From: Epiperipatus broadwayi
Taxonomy: Eukaryota; Onychophora; Udeonychophora; Euonychophora; Peripatidae
NCBI GenBank assembly: GCA_028023455.1
Contig: JAQFVV010000322.1
Location: 494,001 to 558,000, forward strand
Reading direction: 5' to 3'
Length of the DNA: 64,000 bases
Part shown: positions 22,859 to 35,619 of the stretch, one piece after another
How positions within the stretch are numbered: the stretch's first letter is position 1
How the letters are laid out: each line of letters starts with the position of its first letter
The notes under the pieces: model-generated
What the model was told of the DNA's origin: nothing
The model's input: the letters and a program-made list of their open reading frames with translations, nothing else
The model's database searches: none
Position numbers and translations under genes: made by a program

Positions 22859-23331
22859 TTGATACTAAAAGGAAATATGCCTATGTGTTTGAAAAGGAAG
22901 GTTTTTAATAAATGTGTTTTGCCAGTTCTTACTTATGGATCTGAGACTTGGACATTTAATAGAAGAGCAATACAGAGACTTCAGACTATTCAAAGAAGTG
23001 TGGAGAGAGATGTTTTGGGAATAACAAGAAGGGATAGAAAACGCAATGTATGGGTAAGAGAACAAACAGGTATTACTGACCTCATTGAAAAAATTAAAAG
23101 ACTGAAGTGGAGTTGGGCTGGACATATTGTTAGAAGAGATGATAATAGATGGACAATTGAAATTTTAAACTGGATTCCAAGAGATTGTAAAAAATCCAGA
23201 AAGAGACCACATATGAGATGGATGGATGAAATAAGAAAGTGTGCAAGGGTGATGTGAAGAAGAGAAGCTAAAGATAGGAAAAGATGGATTGAACTTGGAG
23301 AGACTTTCATCCTGCAGTGGATTTATAATTG
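22859..23331 (+). pseudogene. RTE C-terminal domain
   Basis: The frame reads KCVLPVLTYGSETWTFNRR, then WAGHIVRRDDNRW and RKRPHMRWMDEIRKCA, the usual C-terminal signature of RTE and related LINE proteins ('Y-G-E-W' thumb, 'W-GH--R--D-RW', 'GRP--RW-D'). A TGA at 23254-23256 interrupts it before RREAKDRKRWIELGETF and the end. Minus-strand ORFs across this stretch are shadows. Confidence 0.9.
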
Positions 23332-23340
23332 TTGATGATG

Positions 23341-24305
23341 ATTTTAACAAGCAATATAAAGATATGTAACTAAACGATTTAATAGATTTTGTGTTCTAAA
23401 ATTGCAGTAATCAAAATCTATTTCTTAGCAAAAATATATAAATATAACTTTCTTGGAAGATCGAAATATAATGGCAAGTTAATTCATAAGTTTCTTCTTA
23501 AATAGAAAATTGATTCCATAACAGAAGAATTCTAAAATGTCTTAGTGTTATAATGTGTTCATGGGATGCCTCAACAGCAACTTAATATTAAAAAGGATTA
23601 CATTTAAAAAAGTTTGTTAAACTCAAATATTGTTTCTAAAACTTCAAAATAATAAGAGGATACGAAAGAAATAAAGATTCATATCTTTGACTATGAACTT
23701 GTTCTAAGTTCAGATTATAATAAATCATAAATAGTGTGCTACAATGCAGTTGAGGAGAAGTTTATGAATTGAAAAAACAAAACTTTTCTTCAGTTGCATC
23801 TTAACTTATCATTTGTGATTTATTAACTTTCATAGAAGTGAAATATGACTATTAGTTCAGATTATAAGTGAATGCTATGTCAGAATCCTCATTAGTACCT
23901 TAAATCAAATTTTAAATAAACTTTAATAATTGTTTTAATACTATGAATGAACTTCAGTATATATATTATTTCATGCATTTATGACATGTTTTATAAATAA
24001 AACATCTTTTTGAGTAATGAGTTAATAATTTATATTTATAACTATTTAAGATTTCAAATAATATATAAATATTAGGATTAAGTAATGAAATCTTTGTGTG
24101 TATTTATTTTGATTGATAATATTGCAGTTATATTAATGAAATGTATTACAATTTGGGCTAAAAACTATAAATCATTTTATATTAAACATACTAATAATCT
24201 TCCATAAATTCACAACAGGGCAAATGAATGAAGTTGAATGCAAGTAAGGAAAGTTAAAATTTTTAGATAGCACGAATAATTAATATAAATAATTACTTGA
24301 AGTTG
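23341..24305. repeat. Duplicated segment J, copy B, right part
   Basis: Resumes the alignment with copy A immediately after the LINE ('gatttaatagattttgtgtt', 23369) and continues to 'attcacaacaggg' near 24215. It carries an extra 147-bp insertion (23721-23867). Confidence 0.85.
23707..23867. mobile_element. 147-bp hairpin insertion inside segment J copy B
   Basis: Absent from copy A. It is bracketed by 'agttcagattataa' at 23707-23720 and again at 23854-23867. Inside, 'gcagttgaggagaag' pairs with 'cttttcttcagttgc' and 'aaatcataaat' pairs with 'atttgtgattt'. It is a small non-coding foldback insertion with a 14-base duplication; the family is unknown. Confidence 0.7.
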
Positions 24306-25134
24306 CCACTGATGTATATAATTCAAATGTGTAGATTTATCTGTTGTTTATTTATAGATATATAGAATTTCAAATGTGTGCATATTTAATATTTTTATAT
24401 ATAGTGAATATTCATGTTAGGCATGAATATCTTAAGTTATTAAAGTTTTAAAATACGAATTTTGTTAGTAATTGTTTTATACATTTTTACGTTTTAATTA
24501 TATATATGCAGATTTAGTAATCTGGTTCACATGCTGAAAGTAATGTTATGCATGCTCACTGTTTATATTATTCATATATTCCATATGGTACAATAATTTC
24601 ATATGGTATAATGGAAGCTTGGCATGTGATGATTTTGTTTGCTATATATCATAGTTTATATTGTTATAATGATTATTTTCTAGGTTAATTATTTAGGAAT
24701 GTATCTGAATTGCAGACAAATTTATTTAAAAAATATATATCATCGTTATAATCTACAAATGACAAGAATCCAAAAGCATTCACTTGATCATAATTTTGTT
24801 AATGTTGGGATTTATGTAGATGTAATCTTGTCATATAGAATAGGCTCCTCTATGATGGCATAAATTTCTATATATGATGAAATTCATCCACATGATAAAT
24901 ATGAAGTTTTTATAGCAAAATAACTAAAGGTAGTTAGCTATAGAAATTTTATTTTATAATCAAATAAGAAATTTAAAAACCATCCATATTTTAACTTTGT
25001 CAAACTTGTATTGTTCAAGTTAATATGAAACGGTAAAATAAAACTAATAAAGTCTTACATGCACTGAGCCAGCTTTCAGCAGATTGCTGCTAGAATCATA
25101 ATGCTGGATAGAATTGCATCATTAAATATATTTA
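24306..25134. other. AT-rich spacer
   Basis: No gene or repeat recognised. Confidence 0.3.
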
Positions 25135-26315
25135 TATTGTATGAGTCAAAACATGTTGATTCATCTAACATGAGCTGGAACTCAATGAAACGTACTTCAA
25201 ACCCAGTCAAGCCCATGATTTAGGTAAAGAACCAACCTGGATTCAAACCCATTTTTAAGCCCCATATCAAACACCTAATGAATAACATATAATAATTGCA
25301 CATGAGAATTTATTCTAAAGTCCAGCCCACTAGCAGAGCAGAAAAGACAACAAGACTTAATATTAACTATATTATAACTTAACTAACATAAGCATACACA
25401 TGGTTGTATGTGTGGAAGTGGAAATAGGGAACTTGAATGACTCGAATAAGTTTAGATAATAAAAACTAGTTTAATATAATGAATTAATTATATACATTAA
25501 TGTGTGCGTGAATGAATGGTCTATCAAACAGTAGATAATTACATATTGGAGCTCATGCAAAGGGTTCTCATATGCTCTTTTATTAACTAAATATTATATA
25601 TACATTAACACACATCTTTGGTGGGTATGATATTAATATGCCAATCAATTATTAAACAGATTACATAAGATTGCTATTAATGCTTTGGTTTACAATTCTG
25701 AAATGTGATGACTAACATAATTTCGGGATTCATTACTTATATAAGAAAAACTATTTTCACGCCGTTGAGGTCATGAAAATAAATAAAATACATTTGAAAG
25801 ATTATATTTGAATCTATGACAAAATATTTTTTGAAAAATTTTTTTAATTAACACTTAAAAGACCGAATGCTTGATTTTCCCCAGTGCATATACTTTTAAA
25901 TACAGAAACAATAAATTACGATTGTGGGATTGTATAAGACTGAAATAACATTATTAATTATTAAGCTAGTGGTATTCGGAATTTATATATATATTTGAGC
26001 AGAGCGCAATTTTAATATTATAACATCAAAACTGGATCATGAAGCAAAAGAAATAATACAAAAAAGTGGTGGTACTGACATAATGGCGAAGAAATAACAG
26101 GAAAACCTCATGCTTCTGGATGAAAAAGAAATCTTAAGACCCCCATTGGAGGGCAGTAATTATGCATGATGTGGCCCAGGCTTACTGGAGTTACCGATGC
26201 ACAGAGGCCCTTTTATACAAAGGAGGTCGTGGGAAGCTCAACTATCTGCAGGACAGAACATGACGAATCCATAGATTCAATCTTGTTGCAACCCCCAGAA
26301 GCATATAATATATTG
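25135..26315. repeat. Dispersed repeat K, copy 1 (about 1.2 kb)
   Basis: Aligns over its full length with 34515-35618. It starts with 'gtcaaaacatgtt' and ends after 'gcaacccccag'. It holds 'aactcaatgaaa' then 'acttcaaacccagtcaagcc' near the start and 'gagcagagcgcaattttaat' near the middle-right. This copy has two extra stretches (about 25500-25540 and 25625-25690) that copy 2 lacks. No open frame survives in both copies. Length and lack of coding fit a solo LTR or a non-autonomous element; the termini are not clear enough to decide. Confidence 0.8.
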
Positions 26316-29300
26316 TAATCTTTAGTTTTTTTCGTACAGAAACTAATGATGGGAAAATAAATGATAGGATTAATTTCTTAACTATTTATAAGTAAAAAAA
26401 AAATTTCTTTAGTTTAAGAAAAGTTGAAAAACTTTATTTGGAGAGATTAAACTGTGTGACTTAATTTTAACATATATATAGAAAAATGTGTTGTATCTAT
26501 TTAAAATTATAGCTAGCATTATGTAGAGAGAAAGGGGATTGACTATTGCACATGTTATAATATTCGAAAAATAAATATTTATATGTCTAAAATAAAGTCT
26601 TCGTGAATCATAATATTTATCAATAAAAATGTTAGTGCAAATTGAAATTGAGCTTGTTATAAATAGGTTTAAAACGATAGGAAATTAGGAAAGACATTTT
26701 GTATTAATGTAAATAAAAGATATTTTGTGCTAATATGAATCTGAACAAGCAGTTCTCTGTTTAGTATTGTGCATGCATATATGTGAGTGTGATGCATATA
26801 TAGATTTTTTTTCCTTTGTAGATATTTATGCATTGTACTCTAGATTTTTAATAATGTAATGTAAAACAAATTTATTTGTATAGGAATTATTTATTGTTTT
26901 TGGCTCTAAGATTTAAGTTTTAAATAAAGGAATTATTTAAATGATATCTGTTTTAAAAAAATTCCCAGTATTTCTATATATTTTTTTGAATAGTTTTCAT
27001 AAATCAAAAGCAATGTGAACGAAATTGGAGTTGAAGATAATAAAGGAAACTAACATTTACAGATGGGTCAAAAGTTAATTTCAGAGAGAAAATTGTAAAT
27101 TAGAGAAAACCAGGCATGGGAAAGGGAGAAATTTGCATATGGTGTTTTTTTCCTCCTTATAAAAATGGGCTAAGGAAAGTGAAAGGGGGGGCTACTCTGA
27201 ATGACTTGCTGATTTAATCTTTAGCAGGTTCCATCTGATCATTTTCTCTCTAGAAGGCAACAATTGACTTAACTTGTTAAGAAGTGTAAAAACGTTACTT
27301 AAATATGAAGTACTAATTCAATTATAAATGGTGTGCAGTTCTCTTTCTCCAAGATCAATTATGACCAAATTAACTTGTAATAAAAGATTTTGTATTCAGT
27401 ACCTCAATCTTTATATTTGGTCCTTTAAAGTTCATTTAAAGAAGACATCTCAAGAATGGTATTGTATCCATGGCTTGTTTCAAGTGGAACAAACAGATTT
27501 TAATATAAAATTAGATAACTAATCAATATTTTTAACGGTAAAATTTTTTTTTGATTGTGATTCGAACCTAAGAATGACAAAAGGAACAGCATCTAGGATA
27601 TTATTTTATTTGAAATTTTTTTTTCCCTAAATTAAACCAAGAAAAAAAAATCAAGAAAAGGAAGAAAAATGATGACATTTAAAGAAACTAAAATGTGAAA
27701 CCAAACATCTAAATTCAAACCCGAGAAGAAAAATATTCAAAATGTGAAAGTAATCTGCAGGACTCTTATCAACCACTTTTAATCATCGCGATCAATGTAG
27801 CTACATCTTGAATAAAGGAACTTTATGTGCATCTGTAAGATATATTTTCCAAGACTAGTGAACTAAATGGTAATTGGTGTTGGTGGATAATAATATCAAA
27901 TCTTTAGACTTAGCTTTGAAGGAATGCAAACCAAAGAGACAATCTGTAATATTTATTACTTATTATTATTTTGCTTTATTTATATGTGTAGCATGTTTGA
28001 TAGAGATTTAACAATTATATTAATTTTTTTAAAAAAGAGAGAAATGATTTGACCCATTGAAGTTTAAAAAATGTTATTGTGTAATAATGAGGCAGTATAA
28101 ATGCTTATGTATTTGTAAAAAAAAAAAATAGAAAATATTTTTTTATTATCAAAATTGTATGCTTAGTATTGGATGTATGAAAAGTGATTAGATGATCATG
28201 TGAATGATCGTTGCTATGCTTTGTGTTGATTCGATCGGTTATGATTATAAAGATTGGATGGGACTTGCTGTGTGCTTGACTTTTTAAATTAAGATAGTTC
28301 ATGGATTTGGTTCATGATCCGGTCAGACTTTGTCATTTGCATCAAGACTGTAATCGCCCTATGTGTGTGTATATGTGAAGCTATAAATGCTTGTTATTAC
28401 TGAGGTAGTTATTTTAAACCTCAAAGGGATGGATAGAAAATAACTATTTCATAATTTATTCACTATGTATGCAGTAGAAGTTTAAGGATCAGTTCCCAGC
28501 TCCATTTGTTTTTATTTAAGTAGGGAGTTATTGATAGAGTTGTGGAAAACGTTTTGCGTGCTTATATAGAGTAAATGTGTAGAGACTATAGTTTCTCATT
28601 GTTCTATCCTCAGGAAAAGGCTTCTCTGGCCAATGCTGACATTTGAGGTTATGAGTTGTTTAAGTTCCCTTACTAAGACACTGATATGTGCGTTATGAAG
28701 TGCTGCGTAATGCTATGAAATATATAGAGGGTTTTGCAAGACAGGATAAAATTTGCTGTTACAGGATTAGGGTTGTAGTCAGATGTGTGTGTTGATGTGG
28801 GGAATGACAAAGAGTTTAATTTATAAGCTGACCAATCTGTAGTCAGAGTTTGTGAAAGATAATAAAATTGAACATCGTCAAGCTGTGGCAACATACTGGC
28901 CTATCAAAATGTATACAGTCACGAAAGTGGAAAGCGGTGAATATTTAACATGCATGAATGTAAAATTATGGATTTACTTTTAAACCCATTTGTTGGACCA
29001 ATTAGAGATTTTACATATCACATCATCTTTTCATAGGAAATATAAGAGATATTATTGCCTATTGGAATAATTAAATTTAGAATTATTGTAAAGATGTTAT
29101 TGATTGTTGGAATAGTTCAATTTATCATTGTTGTAATGAAAGGGGGGGGGAGGCAGAAACTTATAGGCTCTATGCAAAATTATAAGAGAATTTCATATTA
29201 TACTTAAATACGGAATTCTGATTCCGTGCATAAGATTATTAATATTCCATTGATAGATGGGTCAAGACAATGGTTATGTTTTAGGGAAATTTATCAAATC

Positions 29301-29532
29301 TCAACTATGTATTATTATTAGGTTCAAGCGAATTTCATATAATATTGTAGTGTAATAATATTATATATATGTTTTTTTTTTTGTTTAAGTGTAATAAAGA
29401 TTTGTTATTGTTATGAATTTACATGCGCGTCTTATGTTTTAATATTTCAAATATCTCCAGAATCTATAACCAGCATCTATAGCTAGAACTAATACCAGAT
29501 CACATTTAAATTTAAGAATTATCTTATATTCA
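26316..29532. other. Gene-free stretch
   Basis: About 3.2 kb without a recognisable gene or named repeat. ORFs at 27328-27522 (+), 28105-28302 (-) and 28673-28894 (-) are short and motif-free. The patch at 28300-28900 is less AT-rich but not assignable. Confidence 0.35.
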
Positions 29533-29700
29533 TTGATTTTCATAGTTCACTTACAGAATCGATTTTTTTGATTGATTTCCATAGTTGATTTGCATAATTA
29601 ATTTTTATGGTGATTGATTTCCATAGTTCACTTACATAAGTGATTTCCTTGATTGATTTCCATGATTAATGTCCATGGTTTACTTCCATAATTTACTTTT
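29533..29700. repeat. Degenerate tandem repeat, unit about 28-30 bp
   Basis: Variants of 'gattgatttccatag' followed by 'ttcacttacataa' recur about six times (for example at 29568, 29606 and 29650), with drift between units. Confidence 0.7.
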
Positions 29701-30512
29701 CCAAAATGTAATAGATTTAAAAGTACCAATTAAATTTGGTAAACAGATGATATGAAATAGAATAAGATGAGAGAAAATAGTTAATTTAGGTATATTAAAT
29801 TTAGTCATTTGGTTTGTTGCAATATGAGTCCCACTGGTAAACTCACATTAAAGTTTAATTTAGTAAGTTTAAGGATCATATCCATTGCATTGTAATCATT
29901 AATAATTGCACCTCGTTAGCAGATCAAGACCTTGAGAAAGAGTACTTCGATTATTAATCTAAGAGCTAGCTTGAAAGTCAAGTAGTGTAAATATTAAAAT
30001 CGGGAAATATTATTATAATAATGATCATGAATTGATAGTTAGTTGGAAGGCATATATGTGTATTTAGGAAAATGGGATTAAGAATTATCAGTTAAGAATA
30101 TATAAAGAACATAACACATACATACAGTGTTATATAATTGTGACTATTGAAAGTGATAGATGCTGGGAACGAAAAATAAAGTAGTGGGATTAAATGGGAA
30201 GGATTTTTAACTTTTTATCCTACTTTAAATTAAATAATTTTATATTATAAACATAGTTTTTGAGTTCTCCACATTGATTAATTTATTTCTGGTCATGTAT
30301 GTATTACAAATGTATACAACGTTCTTGTGGTTACCACTCGAGATCATGTATCTATATAAAGTTGTCTCTATATTATTTAGTTAGTAATAAGGATTTATCA
30401 TGGAAATATTTGTATAATTGTCCCTAGGTTTGAAACTAAGACCATAGTAAATTAAATTGGATTTATCAACATTATATTTTTTTGAGACAATTTAATTACT
30501 TTCTTCATCATC
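29701..30512. other. AT-rich spacer
   Basis: Nothing recognised. Confidence 0.3.
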
Positions 30513-30520
30513 TCCTATAG

Positions 30521-31046
30521 CAATGGTCTTCAACCTTTTCACACCTGCGGACCGGTAAAAATAAGGATAAGATTCCACAGACCAGCAAAAATAAGGATAA
30601 GATTTTGCAGACTGGCAGAAGTCTATAGATAAATTTTCTTAAAGATAAGCATAATTGTTATAACTGATCAAAACAACCATGTTAAATATATAAGATAAAG
30701 TTTTTTTATATATATGGAGTTTATATAATAAAAAACTTTTTTTTTAAATTTTTTTAGAAAAGTAATAAAAAATTTAATTCTACCCCCCCCCCCCCATAAA
30801 CATATATGATAAAAAAACAAATTAATTTATGAATGATTGATTAGATTTTGTTTTCGTTCTGTTTTCTTTTTTTTTAATTGGGTAAAAATGAGATGAAAAA
30901 ATAAATAAAAATTGGCTATATTAATTAAAAGTTTAAACTCTTATTATTTATTATTACAAACTTTTTACTGCCGGTCTAGCACACGGACCTGCAGAAAAGT
31001 TCCGCGGCCCGGCACCAGGCCGCAGACCAAGGATTGAAGAACACTG
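30521..31046. mobile_element. hAT-like MITE L, copy 1 (526 bp) with 8-bp target duplication
   Basis: Begins CAATGGTCTTCAACC and ends GGATTGAAGAACACTG (inverted). It is flanked by a perfect 8-bp repeat TCCTATAG (30513-30520 and 31047-31054). It is nearly identical in layout to 58113-58645, including the C run in the middle and 'ccgcggcccggcacc' near the right end. The GC-rich ends with an AT-rich centre and the 8-bp duplication support hAT; there is no coding capacity. Confidence 0.92.
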
Positions 31047-31599
31047 TCCTATAGTAATAAGCATGGATGATGATGATCTCTGGTGGACATTGCGATTTTA
31101 GTTACAATTTGGCACCTGAGTATACTTAATTTTATTATTACTATCATTAGATAAACACACTAACATTCCTTGTTAGACCCCAGGGTTATTTTCAATCGAT
31201 TAGCTAGTTGTACTAAAGTTGAGGTTAGAATATATTGTAACGATATATAAATATGTCGTTACATTAAATTGAAATAAAAACTTTTAAGTTCGCATATAAA
31301 AATAAGTGTATTAAAAAGAAAAAAAACTAAATGCTAAAATTAAAATGTTTGTTAAACGTATATACATTCGCACAGATGCTAAACTTTAAAAATATTTTTT
31401 TCATAAACAAAAAAAAAAAAAGTATTTGAACGTATTTTTTTTAATAAAAAAATACAAGATTGAAATATAAAAATATTTTAATAAAAAAATAACGTAAGTT
31501 AAAATAAAAACAGGTATTAATTAATTCCTGTAATCTATAAATGGAAATGATTGTTTATTAATTATCTAAAAGCTGTTTAATTAAAAAGTCAGATGAAAA
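31047..31599. other. AT-rich spacer
   Basis: Nothing recognised beyond A/T-rich low complexity at 31260-31500. Confidence 0.3.
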
Positions 31600-31930
31600 G
31601 TTAGATAAGAGAAGAAAGAGATTTTAGCTTGACCAATGGAAGCAAATAAAGGCCCGGACCATAACGAAAAAACAGAACAGTGACGTTTTTGTTCATGGAA
31701 TCCATAGGAGGACTAAAAAGAAAAAATATTGAGTTCCAGTCAGTTTTTTCCAACTTGATTTTGGTGAGTCGAGCGACAAGACGCACTTGTCATCCTCACT
31801 CACTTATTTTAAAAAAGCAAAGACTGTGATACCAGAACAGAACCAGCTAATGCTACCTCCAAAATATCAGACCGGTCTTCCAGGAAAGTCTCCGTGGGAA
31901 TTGCCAACGGGAACAGGGACTCTTCTACCA
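31600..31930 (+). other. CpG-richer patch; possible 5' exon
   Basis: This patch stands out for its complexity and its number of CpGs. On the plus strand an ATG at 31695 opens 23 codons (MESIGGLKRKNIEFQ...) that run without a stop to TTG followed by GTGAGT at 31764, a good splice-donor sequence. Downstream text to 31930 is also less AT-rich. A first exon with its donor would look like this, but there is no matching second exon or known protein, and a 23-codon frame can occur by chance. The minus-strand 61-codon ORF at 31601-31786 is an alternative reading without motifs. Confidence 0.2.
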
Positions 31931-33324
31931 TAAGCAATAGAACTGAACAATTGTTAAAATCATAATATTAATTAAGAACTTTAAAGATTGATAAGTTAAT
32001 TTAAATTTTATAAAAAGAACTTTTCTCTGACTTATGTGTCAACTCAATTGATAATGTGTAATTTTATATATGTTTGCGTTTGATAAAAAAATCATTTCCA
32101 TTTATTATTTATTTGTATTAATATTTATTGTTTAAATTTTAAATGAGGAAATTTAAGGTTGGGTATAGACGTTGCATAGATTCGTTAGCGGTTGATAATG
32201 TTGTGGTTTTCACATTCGATTAGAATATATGTCAATGATATCACTGCAAGCATCTTACGATGAATGCTAATGGGATTTGTATATTCCCTATGCAAGTGAC
32301 GTTTATCGATGATTTTGTATTTTGATCGGTGTGTTTAATTGGGAATGTTTTTGACCGTGGAATCTGTGCAGCTGATCTGTACTCAACATTTTAAAACAAA
32401 TTTTATAAAATGCATTTGTGCGAACGTATTTAAATGTTAAATTTAAGTCGGGCGTGAATGGCTATATAGATTTGTAAAGTTATATTAGGAGAGGGTAATC
32501 TTGGGTTATTTGTGTCGTTGGTGAATTGGGTCAATGGATTGGATATATTTGTGTAATTAGTAGATGTAGTATAAGTTTCGCTACGTGCAGAATCGCTGAA
32601 TACACCGCACCAACCCTTTGCCTATGGATGGGATTGTAAGTCGGCAAAAAGGATCGCGGTCCCTTCCTATGGAGTTTTTATTTTATTGTTCTTCTTGCTA
32701 TACAGACGTCATATTCCTGTATTGGACAAGAGTCAATGTTTTCTCTAACTATACTGTTCAGATTTCCATTCCTGACAGTATAGTATATTTGTGCTGTTGT
32801 ATTTTCATGCTACATTGAATACATAAATGTATCAGATGGATTGATGCCAGTTTGACTGTGAATTTTAGCCTAAGGTTAAATAGGGATGAAATGTTTTATT
32901 TTCAAATGCAAATCTATGTAGTCTATTCATACTTGACCATCTAAATAAAATATTAAACTCATCGAAATTTATGTAAATGTACAATTAAAGAGTAATCTAA
33001 AAATCTAAAAAAATGTTAAACCTATTCCTCGAATTTAGAATGATTTTATATGTGCGTAAATAAATATTTTTTATGTGTTAATTTCTGGCAGTGGCTTTTA
33101 TTCTCTTATATTTAAGATATAAAATTTATATTTTTTATCTCTGCGTCTCCACTGAGCTAGTGACTTGGGCTAACGATCGGAATATTTAAATAAAGTGGAA
33201 TCTTAACAGCGCATATCTGCCTACTTTATAAATTTTTCTAGGCTCAAATGCCTAGATGGCACCCTGGTAGTTGCGGATATTGTTTTTGCGGTTAGATTCG
33301 ATCTTCACTTTCATTTCGATCGTT
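31931..33324. other. Gene-free stretch of mixed composition
   Basis: Somewhat richer in CpG and less repetitive than most of the window (32150-32700 and 33120-33330), but no gene, element end or known motif was seen. The ORF at 32618-32818 has no family signature. Confidence 0.35.
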
Positions 33325-34236
33325 ATAATATATTCATGATGATAAGCCGAATGTCAGTAACGCAGTATGGATAAATGTCAATAATGACATTGAATAAGAT
33401 TTACTGCTTTAATAATAAATGATCCCTGTTTGAATGCCATAATTTAGACAAATAATATGCTATATCGCTATAATATATACATATACAAGATTTTATTTAG
33501 TAAAAGAAACATTAAAATTTACTCCCTTCCCTTTTTTTTTTGCTATTTAAAAGCAATTTAATCCCATCTTGGTGGATTTTATCATAACTAGAATATTTAA
33601 CTATTTGATATTTAAGAGTATGAAAAATAAAAGAAAATTAGCAGTTGTATAGAAAACAACTAATAGGTTACCTTTTAAGAATTTAAATAAATAACATTTA
33701 AAAAGATTTCAAAGCATTAATTAGCTTAAGTGATGGATTTGCCCCATGTAGAATTACTTCATTCTATTTGGAGTTGAACAAATAACAATTTTTAATACTA
33801 AAAACACAAAATAAAATGTTGACTCATAAAAATCTGGCAAGCATACTAATTAATAATACATTATGATTTGAGGGGTTGTTAATAACCTTAATTCGTGGAG
33901 GTTTAATTAAAAGGAGTAATGGAAAGATTTTGAGAAATTCAGCTCATGAGATTGCTTGAGATTGGCGTATTAATAATAACAGCATATATATAAAATCAAG
34001 TAATAATAAATTGATCGCACCAAAGTTAAAGAAAGTTAGAGCATATGATTAAAAAAATCATTTCAGAGCAATTTACGTTCACATACTAGAAAGAGACAAA
34101 ATTAAACAATGCGTTAGGAGAAATCTTAATAGCAGGATTTGAGATTAGTTAGACCAGATTTACTTTCAGGCAGCATGAAAATCATTACTTTGCACAATTT
34201 TAAGAGTCCATTTTGACAGTCCGGCTCATGCGTGGC
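33325..34236. repeat. Repeat M, copy 1 (about 0.9 kb)
   Basis: Direct repeat of 35620-36533. Shared landmarks are 'ataagatttactgctttaat', 'tagacaaataata', 'aattagcagttgtatagaaa', 'aattacttcattctatttgg', 'acaatttttaatac'-like text and 'gcatctagggatc' at the end. Copies differ at perhaps one base in fifteen. Non-coding. Confidence 0.88.
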
Positions 34237-34514
34237 ATCTAGGGATCAAGTCAAAAAAAAGTTTTTTGCTCTTAATAATTATCTGAGTTCATATCCTCCA
34301 CTTCCAATGTTTTTATTATTTGATTCTACTATTGGTTGGCAAAATTTAATTTTATTAAGGGCACCAGCCAATACAGAGTGGTCAATGATTTATGAATTAT
34401 TTAAACATTTTTCATATATATCTGAATGACAAAAAAAAACTTTATATATGATTCAGGTATGTGGGTTTATATATCGGAGTTCCACGTTGGGAAGCCAAGC
34501 CCTGGAAAAAAAAA
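34237..34514. other. Spacer between repeats M1 and K2
   Basis: Contains a 65-codon ORF (34232-34429) with no recognisable family and a less AT-rich end near 34470-34505. Confidence 0.3.
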
Positions 34515-35618
34515 TTCTATGTATTGGTCAAAACATGTTAATCCATCTAATGTGAACTGGAACTCAATGAAATGTACTTCAAACCCAGTCAAGCCTGAGA
34601 TTTAAGTCAGACCAACCTGGATTTGAACCCATTTCCTAAGCCCCAGATCAAACACTTATTGAATAACATATAATGATGGCACATGAGAATTTATTCTAAA
34701 GTCTGGCCCACTAGTAGAGTGGAGAAGACAATGAGACTTAATATTAACTATATTATAACTTAACTAACATAAGCACACACATGGTTGTACATGTGGAAGT
34801 GGAAAAATGTAATTCAAATGACTCAAATAAGTTTAGACAATAAAAACTAGTTTAATATAATGAATTAATTATATACATTACTTAATTACATATTGGAGTT
34901 CACACAAAGGGTTTTCATACGCTCTTTTATTAACTAAATATTATATATACATTAACTCACATCTTTTGGTCTACAGTTCTGAAATGTGGTGACTAACAAT
35001 TTCAGGAGCATTCTGGGTTTTATTACATATATAAGAAAAACTATTTTTCACACTGTTGAGATCATGAAAATAAATAAAATACATTTGAAAGATTATATTT
35101 GAATCTATGACAAAATATTTATTGAAAAATTCTTTTAATTAACACTTAAAAGACCGAACGTTTGATTTTTCCCAGGGCATATACTCTTAAATTCAGAAAC
35201 AAATTACAATGGTGGGATTGTATAAGATTGAAATAACATTATTAATTAATAAGCTGGTGGTATTTGGAATTTACATATATATTTGAGCAGAGCGCAATTT
35301 TAATATTATAACATCAAAACTGGGTCATGAAGCAAAAGAAATAATACGAAGAAGTGGCAGTACTGACATAATGGTAAAGAACTAACAGAAAAAAGTCATG
35401 CTTCTGGAAGAAAAGGAAGTCTAAGACCACCATTTTAAGGCAGTGCTTAGAAAAGTATGATTAGCCATCGTGTGGCACAAGCTTACTGGAGTTACCAAAT
35501 GCGCAGAAACCTTTTTATATGAAGGTGGTCCTGGGAAGCTCAAATATTCGCAGGACAGAACATGAAGATGAATCCATGGGTTTGATCTTTTTGCAACCCC
35601 CAGATTAAAAGCATGTAA
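34515..35618. repeat. Dispersed repeat K, copy 2 (about 1.1 kb)
   Basis: Partner of 25135-26315 in the same orientation. It lies exactly between the two copies of repeat M, and its right end abuts M copy 2. The minus-strand ORF at 35421-35648 crosses this boundary and is not called. Confidence 0.8.
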
Positions 35619-35619
35619 T

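Larger units (their letters stand above)
20897..23340 (+). mobile_element. RTE-clade non-LTR retrotransposon, 5'-truncated
   Basis: A LINE encoding an apurinic-like endonuclease followed by reverse transcriptase. It starts inside the endonuclease, so the 5' end and N-terminus are missing, as is usual for target-primed insertions. It ends with 'ttgttgatgatgat', a short TGATGAT-type tail typical of RTE elements. The flanks 'attttat' (20892) and 'attttaa' (23341) could be a short target duplication. Comparison with copy A (19130-20000) shows the insertion point. The frame is broken by roughly ten stops or shifts, so it is dead but much younger than the copies at 9-12.5 kb and 60-62.5 kb. Confidence 0.9.

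Noticed and set aside
20848-23350. Minus-strand ORFs (up to 132 codons) across the RTE element
   Set aside because: They are antisense shadows of the LINE frames, which carry the recognisable endonuclease and RT motifs.
29533-29700. CRISPR-like array
   Set aside because: The units are degenerate, adjoin without unique spacers, and the DNA is animal nuclear sequence.
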